From Reyranella sp. (GTDB lineage: Bacteria > Pseudomonadota > Alphaproteobacteria > Reyranellales > Reyranellaceae): a DNA stretch of 12,138 nucleotides. The notes beneath the pieces are model-generated. The model made no database searches. It saw only the letters and a program-made list of their open reading frames with translations, and had not been told where the DNA came from. Each line of letters opens with the position of its first letter. Position 1 is the stretch's first letter. The stretch covers positions 1-12,138 of the forward strand of contig JAKFVZ010000388.1 in assembly GCA_021732965.1 (NCBI GenBank). The letters are read 5' to 3'. Shown piece after piece: positions 7,148-12,138 of this stretch. The translations under genes were made by a program, and so were the position numbers.

Positions 7148-8038
7148 ATGAAGGTCGGGTATATCGGTGTCGGGAACATGGGTGGCCCCATGTGCCGCAA
7201 CCTCATCAAGCGCAGCAACCACTCGGTCACGGTATTCGACCTGAACCCCGAGGCCGTGAAGACCTGCACCGACCTGGGCGCGACGGCCGGCAAGTCCATC
7301 GCGGACGTGACCCAGGGCGCCGACATCGTCATGACCTCCCTGCCCATGCCGCGCGACGTCGAGGCGGTCACCCTGGGCGACAACGGCATCCTGGCGAATG
7401 CCAGCAAGGGCCAGACCTACATCGACCTCAGCACCAATGCGCCCTCGATGGTGAAGAGGATCGGCGCCGCCATGGCCGCCAAGGGCATCGCCATGCTCGA
7501 CGCGCCGGTGAGCGGCGGCACGGTCGGCGCCGAGGCCGCCACTATCGCCATCATGGTCGGCGGCGACAAGAAGGTGTTCGACGACGCCCTGCCGGTGCTG
7601 CAGTCGTTCAGCGCCAACGTGATCCACATGGGCGAGCTCGGCACCGGCACGGTGGCCAAGCTGGTCAACAACATGATGGCCTTCTGCAATGCCGCCGCTG
7701 CGGCCGAAGGGCTGATGCTGGGCGTCACGGCCGGCCTCGATCCGCAGAAGCTGGTGCAGGTGATCGCCAGTTCGAGCGGCAACTCCTCGGTCTTCAAGGC
7801 CTTTTCCGAGCGCGCCCTCTCGAACAAGTTCTCGCCGCCGTCGTTCGCGCTCAACCTGGCGCACAAGGACCTCCACCTCGCGATGGAACTGGCCGACGAA
7901 CTCGACGTGCCGCTGCCCCAGGGATCGGCCACGCACAACCTCCAGCGCATGGCCCGCCGCATGGGCCTCGGCAACGACGACAGTTCGGTGATCCTGCAGG
8001 TCTACCAGTCGGTGCTGAAGAAGACGGTGAAGCCCTAG
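7148..8038 (+). CDS. NAD(P)-dependent beta-hydroxyacid dehydrogenase (3-hydroxyisobutyrate dehydrogenase family)
   Basis: 296 residues, the usual length. The family oxidises 3-hydroxy acids (3-hydroxyisobutyrate in valine breakdown) or reduces tartronate or succinic semialdehyde. Seen: the N-terminal Rossmann motif GYIGVGNMGGPM (residues 4-15, GxGxMG) with Asp31 ending strand 2 (VTVFDLNP), as in NAD(H)-preferring or dual members. The substrate loop is DAPVSGG (118-124). The catalytic lysine lies in GTVAKLVNNMM (Lys171, with Asn174/Asn175), and the C-terminal helix has LAHKDLHLAMELA (Lys240). It is divergent from the P450 operon across 94 bp, and its TAG overlaps the stop of the convergent hydrolase. 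The substrate cannot be told from sequence: 3-hydroxyisobutyrate is one option, 2-hydroxy-3-oxopropionate another. Family sure, specificity open. Confidence 0.92.
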   Translation: MKVGYIGVGNMGGPMCRNLIKRSNHSVTVFDLNPEAVKTCTDLGATAGKSIADVTQGADIVMTSLPMPRDVEAVTLGDNGILANASKGQTYIDLSTNAPSMVKRIGAAMAAKGIAMLDAPVSGGTVGAEAATIAIMVGGDKKVFDDALPVLQSFSANVIHMGELGTGTVAKLVNNMMAFCNAAAAAEGLMLGVTAGLDPQKLVQVIASSSGNSSVFKAFSERALSNKFSPPSFALNLAHKDLHLAMELADELDVPLPQGSATHNLQRMARRMGLGNDDSSVILQVYQSVLKKTVKP

Positions 8039-8637
8039 GATAGGTGCCGGGCAATCAGGCGCGCGACGTGGTCGGCATGCGTGCTGGCCACGTCGTGATC
8101 GCCGCCGGGCACGACCTCGAGCCGCGCATGCGGCAGGCGCGCCGCGAGATGCTCGCCCACGGCGACCGGGCTCACCGGGTCCTTGTCGCCCCAGATCAGC
8201 AGCGTCGGCGCGGTGATCTTCTCGACCGGGAGAGGTGCGGCGCTGCCGGTGTCGGTGATCCACGCCGCGGCCTTCGGAAACGACTTGCGATAGTCGGCAC
8301 GCCAGTCCGAAGCGCCCAGTCCCGCCATGTCGACGCCGCCTGACGTGACGCAGAGGACCAGCCGACGCACCAGCTCCGGATGTTCCAGCGCGATCCGCGC
8401 CGCCAGCACGCCGCCCATCGACTGCGCGACCAGGTCGACCGGGCCATCCATGCGGTCCGTTACCATCTTCTGCAGATCGTCCAGACCACGCACCGCAGGA
8501 TCGTGCGGCTGAGCGCCGAGGCCCGGCCAGCCGAAATGCTCCTTGGGCCAGTCCGACGGCAGGGCCGTGGCGACCGGCTTCCAGAAGTGCGGCGAGCCGC
8601 CGGAGCCCGGCAGGAACAGGATTCTGGTTCTGGCCAT
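8035..8637 (-). CDS. alpha/beta hydrolase (RBBP9/YdeN-like small serine hydrolase)
   Basis: 200 residues, a compact alpha/beta hydrolase. Seen: RILFLPGSGGSPHFW (residues 5-19) as strand and oxyanion loop, the nucleophile elbow AQSMGG with Ser73 (Ala replaces the first Gly of GxSxG), the acid in LLIWGDKDPVSP (Asp153), and the base in GGDHDVAS (His181). The triad is complete, so activity is expected; the substrate is unknown. I chose ATG 8637, which leaves a 2-bp gap after the upstream GST stop (8640). A TTG at 8643, six bases earlier, would overlap that stop by 4 bp and cannot be excluded. The 3' end overlaps the convergent dehydrogenase stop by four bases (8035-8038). Likely last gene of an Nramp-GST-hydrolase transcription unit. 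Confidence 0.88.
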   Translation of the reverse strand: MARTRILFLPGSGGSPHFWKPVATALPSDWPKEHFGWPGLGAQPHDPAVRGLDDLQKMVTDRMDGPVDLVAQSMGGVLAARIALEHPELVRRLVLCVTSGGVDMAGLGASDWRADYRKSFPKAAAWITDTGSAAPLPVEKITAPTLLIWGDKDPVSPVAVGEHLAARLPHARLEVVPGGDHDVASTHADHVARLIARHLS

Positions 8638-8639
8638 CG

Positions 8640-9287
8640 TCAAAGCCCCAGCTTGCTCATGAAAGGCGGCAAAGTGCGCCCGATCGACAGAAGGTAACGG
8701 CCCATGGCGCCTGCGACCTGCTTCACGGCGGGCCGCGTGCTCATTCGGTCACGCCAGGCGTGCAGGTGCGTGAACTCGGCGGCGACCGGCGCGCCCATCC
8801 GCTCGCCGAAGAGCTGCGCCATGTAGAAGGCGATGTCGGCGTAGCTGTAGGCCCCGGCCAGCCACTCCCCTTCACCGATGGTGCGTTCCATCTCGGCGTA
8901 GAAGCGCGACGCCGCATCGTGCGCACCGGGCGCCCCGGGGTCGCTCATCAGGCGGACGATGTGTGGGAAGTAGACCTCGTCGGACTTGTGCTCCAGCAGG
9001 CGGGCGCGGGCGCGTGCCCGCGGCTCCGACGGCCACAGAGCCGGGTCGCGCTTCAGCGATTCCAGGTACTCGAAGATCTGCGTCGAATCGAAGAGTTCGA
9101 GGTCGCCGTCGATCAGTACCGGCACCTGGCGCTTGGGATTGATGCGCACGACCTCGGGATGCTTCGGCTCGTAGAGCGTCTTCATCTCGAAGGGCACCAT
9201 CTCCAGCTCGAAGGGGAATCCCTTCTCACGGAGGGCGATCTCGGCCTTGGCGCCGAACATGCTGAGAGGACCGGAATAGAGCTTCAT
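8640..9287 (-). CDS. glutathione S-transferase family protein
   Basis: 215 residues, typical cytosolic GST size. The family conjugates or reduces electrophiles and peroxides with glutathione. Seen: N-terminal thioredoxin-fold start MKLYSGPLSMFGAKAEIALRE, then the cis-proline segment RQVPVLIDGD (Val55-Pro56) and the glutathione-binding DSTQIFEYLE (Asp67-Ser68 in place of the commoner Glu-Ser). An all-helical C-terminal domain contains GEWLAGAYSYADIAFYMAQLF, the conserved N-capping/hydrophobic-staple region. The frame stays open far upstream, but the similarity begins at ATG 9287, which follows AAGGTGG (9293-9299 on the minus strand), so the gene starts there. It begins 26 bp after the transporter gene and ends 2 bp before the hydrolase start, suggesting one transcript. 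The class and substrate are not determinable here. Confidence 0.92.
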   Translation of the reverse strand: MKLYSGPLSMFGAKAEIALREKGFPFELEMVPFEMKTLYEPKHPEVVRINPKRQVPVLIDGDLELFDSTQIFEYLESLKRDPALWPSEPRARARARLLEHKSDEVYFPHIVRLMSDPGAPGAHDAASRFYAEMERTIGEGEWLAGAYSYADIAFYMAQLFGERMGAPVAAEFTHLHAWRDRMSTRPAVKQVAGAMGRYLLSIGRTLPPFMSKLGL

Positions 9288-9313
9288 GCGGTCCACCTTA
9301 CGGGGTCGCGGCC

Positions 9314-10573
9314 CTACATCAACACGAACATGCCGACGGCCGCGGCTGCCATCACTGCAAGCGTTAACCAGCCCAGCACGCGCTGCCAGGGAGCTGCCGT
9401 GAACTCGCCCATGATCTCGCGACGCGACGCCACGATCATCATGAAGCCAATGATCGGGACCACGATGACGCCATTCAGCACCGCGCTCCAGATCAGCGCC
9501 TTGATCGGGTCGATGGGGAGAAGAACGACGCCCAGCCCGGCGAACACCGCGGCCGCAATAGTGAGATAGAAGGGCTTGGCCTCGCCGAACGCGTGCTCCA
9601 GGCCGACCTTCCAATTCCGCACCTCGCCCAGCGCGTACGCGGCCGATCCGGCGAGCACTGGCACGGCCAGCAGGCCCGTGCCGATGATCCCCAGGCTGAA
9701 CAGCAGGAAGGCCGCCTCTCCCGCGATCGGCTTCAGCGCCTCGGCGGCCTGCTGCGTGCTCTCGATGTCGGTCTTGCCGTTGGCATTCAGTGTCGCCGCC
9801 GTCGTCAGAATGATGAAGAAAGCCACCAGGTTCTACAGCGCCATGCCGATGCCGGTTTCCCAGCCGATCCGTGTCAGCTCGCGCGGCGCCTGCTCGGGAT
9901 TGTCCTTGAGTGGCCCGGCCTCGTCGTCGCCCTCTTCTTCCTCGACCTCCTGCGAACTCTGCCAGAAGAAAAGATAGGGGCTGATCGTGGTGCCTAGAAT
10001 CGCGACCACCAGCGTCAGCGTCTCCTTGTCGAAGGCGAACTTCGGCACCAGGGCGCCGATGCCGACCGCGCGCCAGTCGAGCTGCGCGGTGAAGACGACG
10101 CCGACATAGGCGAACAGCGAGAAGGTCAGATACTTCAGGAAACCGACATAGCGGCTGTAGGGGATGAACACGATCGCCAGGACCGAGGCGATGGCGAACA
10201 GGAAGGTGAAGACCACCTGCCCCCAGCCGACCAGCATGGCGACCGCCGCTCCCATCGCCGCCAGGTCGGCGCCGATGTTGATCGTGTTCGCAATGAACAG
10301 CAGCAGAACCGCTCCCAGGACGACGGGGCGCGGGAAACTCCGGCACATGTTGGCAGCAAGGCCGCGTCCGGTGACCCGGCCGATGCGGGCGCTCACGGAC
10401 TGCACGGCCAGCATCAGCGGCCAGGTGAGGACCACCGTCCAGAGAAGCCCGAATCCCGCATGCGCGCCCGCCTGGGAATAAGTGGCGATGCCGCTGGGAT
10501 CGTCATCGGCCGCGCCGGTGATCACACCGGGACCGAGCCTCTTGATCAATCCCTGTGTGTTGGTGGCCACCAT
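9314..10573 (-). pseudogene. Nramp-family divalent metal transporter, interrupted by an in-frame amber codon
   Basis: Nramp proteins are proton-coupled divalent-metal importers of the inner membrane. The reading frame is continuous from 10573 to the TAG at 9314 (419 codons before the stop) except for one TAG at 9833-9835, codon 247, in the sequence GIGMAL-stop-NLVAFFIILTTAATL. The part before it has membrane helices LLWTVVLTWPLMLAV, LGAVLLLFIANTINI and FTFLFAIASVLAIVF. The part after continues smoothly with AFFIILTTAATLNANGKTD and several more helices to VGMFVLM. A serine TCG changed to TAG by one base would explain it. The chosen ATG 10573 gives MVATNTQGLIKRLGPGVITGAADDDPSG, with GAGG at 10577-10580; a GTG at 10624 would add 17 unlikely residues. 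TM1 has DPSG rather than DPGN, and TM6 has SPY rather than MPH. A sequencing error or suppression are alternatives to true inactivation. Confidence 0.85.
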
Positions 10574-10684
10574 TGACCTCGCAAACGTCGGTTCCGGTCC
10601 GCAAGTTGCTTTTTGCCGTCGCACTGTCCGGAAAGGAGCAGGCCGGCTGTCCCACCTTCAGTCATGCTGAATTCGAGCACGTGC

Positions 10685-11479
10685 TTACGCGAACGGCCGA
10701 GGCCCCTCGTAATCACCGACATAGCTCACATGGCTGATGAGCCCGGTGGGCGGCCGCCAGAGATGTAGCGCCACACCGGGCGGATCCATGGTCATCGAGA
10801 GCTTGGCGCCCTCACGGAGATCGAGCGAGGCCTGATGGGCCGTGCTGGGCGCGATCGAGGCCAAAGTCCCGGCCCAGCGCACCTGGATCGGGCGATGAAC
10901 GTGGCCGCACAGCACGCGCTCTACATTGTCGCGGCGCCGAACGATCTCCGCCAGACGCTCCGATCCCTCGTGAAGCCGTGCCGCGTCGAGCGGTGCGATG
11001 CCGACGTCGAATGGCGGATGGTGCATGAACAGAAGCGTCGGCCGGTCGCTTTCGGCCAGCCGCGCATCCAGCCAGTCGAGCTGGCCATCGGATAGCGCGC
11101 CGTGCCCCTTGCCTTCGACGAGCGTGTCGAGTGCGATCAGCCGCAGGGGCAGATCCTCGATGACGTAGTGCAGGAAGCCTTCCTTCGGCAGATAGGCATG
11201 ATCGGGAAAGGCTTGGCGCAGCGCGTCGCGCGCATCGTGATTGCCCGGGATCAGGTAGTACGGGATCGCCAGCGCCGACAGCACGCGCCTCAGGTTCGCG
11301 TATTCCCCGGGCTTGCCGCTGTCGACGAGATCGCCCGTCACCAGCGCGATATCCGGCCTCGGATCGAGCGCATTCACATGGGTAACGGCGCGCTCGAGAT
11401 AGCCCTGCGTGTCGAGGCGGCGGTAGAGCAGCTCGCCCTCGCCCTTCAGGTGCGTGTCGGAGATTTGTACGATCAGCAT
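10685..11479 (-). CDS. class III metallophosphodiesterase (GpdQ/CpdA-like)
   Basis: 264 residues, a dinuclear-metal calcineurin-like phosphoesterase. Seen, numbered from this start: QISDTHL (Asp8, His10), VTGDLVDSG (Asp50), IPGNHDARD (Asn80, His81), FMHHPPFD (His153) and CGHVHRP (His193, His195), i.e. the full set of metal ligands. The spacing and the segments PYYLIPGNHD and APSTAHQ closely resemble glycerophosphodiesterase GpdQ and cyclic-nucleotide phosphodiesterases of the CpdA/Rv0805 group; which substrate is used cannot be decided. Start: the ATG at 11479 is six bases after GAGG (11486-11489). The in-frame ATG at 11485 directly abuts that GAGG and would have no usable ribosome site; it would add Met-Asp. 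Cytoplasmic, no signal peptide. Divergent from the small gene at 11551, and 111 bp upstream of the transporter gene. Confidence 0.92.
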   Translation of the reverse strand: MLIVQISDTHLKGEGELLYRRLDTQGYLERAVTHVNALDPRPDIALVTGDLVDSGKPGEYANLRRVLSALAIPYYLIPGNHDARDALRQAFPDHAYLPKEGFLHYVIEDLPLRLIALDTLVEGKGHGALSDGQLDWLDARLAESDRPTLLFMHHPPFDVGIAPLDAARLHEGSERLAEIVRRRDNVERVLCGHVHRPIQVRWAGTLASIAPSTAHQASLDLREGAKLSMTMDPPGVALHLWRPPTGLISHVSYVGDYEGPRPFA

Positions 11480-11550
11480 GTCCATCCTCGAGGCTGTCTT
11501 GGCAGCGGGTTCTTTGCGCGACTATGTACGAGACATGAGGCGATTCCCAC

Positions 11551-11874
11551 ATGACCGGTGATCGGCCGGAGGGCCGCAACCGCTACGAGGCGTTCGTCCG
11601 GGAGCTGGCGCAGCGGGCGAACACCCTACGCCGCGACGGCATGGATGCCGAAACGATCGCGCGGACGCTGCATGCCGAACGCCGCGCGCTCTCGACGCAA
11701 TTCAAGGAGATCACGCCCGAGCCGTTGCGCACCGTGATCCATGACCGGACGGTCGCGGTCTACGGCGATCCCCTCGGTCCGACCGTCGAGTTCCTGCGAG
11801 CCCGGGGCAAGGACTGGGACGAGATCATCGACGGCGCCACCCGCCACGGCCCATTGCCGGGCTCCCAGAGCTAG
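11551..11874 (+). CDS. small uncharacterised protein
   Basis: 107 residues. I do not recognise the family with confidence. The protein is charged, with alternating helical segments: RNRYEAFVRELAQRANTLRR, DAETIARTLHAERRALSTQFK, then PLRTVIHDRTVAVYGDPLGP and TVEFLRARGKDWDEIIDGATR. There is no membrane segment, signal peptide, cysteine pair or metal motif. The middle part 'MDAETIARTLHAERR' could be a short helix-turn-helix-like unit, but I cannot support DNA binding. Codon use matches the neighbours (G/C at third positions). GAGG at 11537-11540 lies ten bases before the ATG at 11551, a weak ribosome site. It is divergent from the phosphodiesterase across about 71 bp and is followed by a gene-free repeat region. 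A real gene by composition and length; function unknown. Confidence 0.75.
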   Translation: MTGDRPEGRNRYEAFVRELAQRANTLRRDGMDAETIARTLHAERRALSTQFKEITPEPLRTVIHDRTVAVYGDPLGPTVEFLRARGKDWDEIIDGATRHGPLPGSQS

Positions 11875-11909
11875 AGTCTTTCCGAACGCGATGAAGTCAC
11901 CAACACCAA

Positions 11910-12013
11910 CCTCATGCTGAGGAGCGCTCCACAGGAGCGCGTCTCGAAGCATCGGCACGAGCACCGCGTTTGTTGCCCATCCTTCGAGACGCCGCGCAGG
12001 CGCGGCTCCTCAG
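11910..12013. repeat. large imperfect palindrome, copy 1 (cloverleaf-capable intergenic repeat)
   Basis: The outer stem CTGAGGAGC (11917-11925) pairs with GCTCCTCAG (12005-12013), 9 bp perfect. The inner stem CGTCTCGAAG (11940-11949) pairs with CTTCGAGACG (11982-11991), 10 bp perfect, extended by AT/AT after one mismatch. Two small hairpins lie at the shoulders: GCGCTCC-ACA-GGAGCGC (11924-11940) and GCCGCGC-AG-GCGCGGC (11991-12006). The whole can fold as a cloverleaf. I recall CTGAGGAG/CGTCTCGAAGGATG palindromes as common intergenic elements in Bradyrhizobium-like and Caulobacter-like genomes; that is memory, not a search. Confidence 0.8.
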
Positions 12014-12066
12014 AGTCTGGCCGGAAATGAAAGTAGCTGAAACAACAGGTTACGCGCCCCCGATAA

Positions 12067-12138
12067 CCTCACCCTGAGGAGGCCGCAGGCCGTCTCGAAG
12101 GGTGGGAACGCGCACCACGTCTGTTGCCCATCCTTCGA
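12067..12138. repeat. large imperfect palindrome, copy 2 (cut by window end)
   Basis: Direct repeat of copy 1: CCTCA, then CTGAGGAG (12074-12081), a tip hairpin GGCC-GCA-GGCC (12081-12091), then CGTCTCGAAG (12091-12100). The last 26 bases (12113-12138) match 11962-11987 with two differences. TCGAAGGGTGGG (12095-12106) pairs with CCCATCCTTCGA (12127-12138) apart from one G-T wobble. The shoulder hairpin differs in sequence from copy 1 but keeps a paired stem. The remaining right arm lies outside the window. Confidence 0.75.

Larger units (their letters stand above)
11875..12138. other. gene-free region with two palindromic repeat copies
   Basis: No credible coding frame in 264 bases. It consists of a short spacer (11875-11909), a first repeat copy (11910-12013), an AT-richer spacer (12014-12066) and a second copy (12067 to beyond the window end). 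The repeats are described separately. Confidence 0.8.

Noticed and set aside
6161..8263. A 700-codon minus-strand open frame spanning the P450 5' end, the divergent promoter and the dehydrogenase
   Set aside because: It crosses two well-supported genes and a promoter region, is low in hydrophobic core residues, and shows only frame-shifted echoes of P450 sequence.
9314..9826. Second half of the transporter as an independent gene starting at GTG 9826
   Set aside because: It would begin in the middle of a membrane helix without a ribosome site, and it lies in the same frame as the first half, so it is the tail of an interrupted gene.
9288..10346. Upstream extension of the GST reading frame to about 568 codons
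   Set aside because: The extension is an Arg/Gly-rich out-of-frame reading of the transporter gene; GST similarity starts exactly at the ATG at 9287, which has its own ribosome site.
11499..11528. TTGGCA...TATGTA as a promoter for the small plus-strand gene
   Set aside because: The -35 is good but the -10 matches only three of six bases and would put the start of transcription on the ribosome site; too weak to annotate.

Overview
This is a GC-rich window (roughly two thirds G+C) with tightly packed genes and the codon use of a free-living alphaproteobacterium. The combination of a CYP102-type fused P450, a phasin, a bacterial wax-ester/triacylglycerol synthase and CTGAGGAG...CTCCTCAG intergenic palindromes fits Rhizobiales or Rhodospirillales-like soil bacteria (Bradyrhizobium- or Reyranella-like). 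That placement is inferred from gene content and style, not from a marker gene.

Left part (1-2150, plus strand): the 3' portion of a WS/DGAT acyltransferase, followed 58 bp later by an alpha/beta hydrolase. They end at a 29-bp perfect inverted repeat and face a minus-strand cluster. Middle (2158-7053, minus strand): a self-sufficient cytochrome P450 fused to its reductase, a DUF445 membrane protein whose start overlaps the P450 end by 16 bp, and a phasin 16 bp further on, apparently one operon. The two sides together look like a neutral-lipid/PHA storage and fatty-acyl oxidation neighbourhood.

Right part: a 94-bp divergent promoter region separates the P450 operon from a plus-strand 3-hydroxyisobutyrate-dehydrogenase-family gene (7148-8038). 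Its stop codon shares a CTAG with the stop of a minus-strand alpha/beta hydrolase. That hydrolase is the last gene of a minus-strand set: Nramp-family transporter, glutathione S-transferase, hydrolase. The transporter carries an in-frame amber codon at 9833-9835, which splits an otherwise continuous 419-codon reading frame, and it has non-canonical residues at both metal-site motifs. Upstream on the minus strand is a GpdQ/CpdA-type class III phosphodiesterase, divergent from a small uncharacterised plus-strand gene (11551-11874). The last 264 bases have no gene and hold two copies of a large structured palindromic repeat.

I found no rRNA, tRNA, CRISPR, transposase or defence genes. The items most worth a second look are the interrupted, divergent Nramp gene, the two kinds of nested palindromes, and the CYP102-DUF445-phasin coupling.
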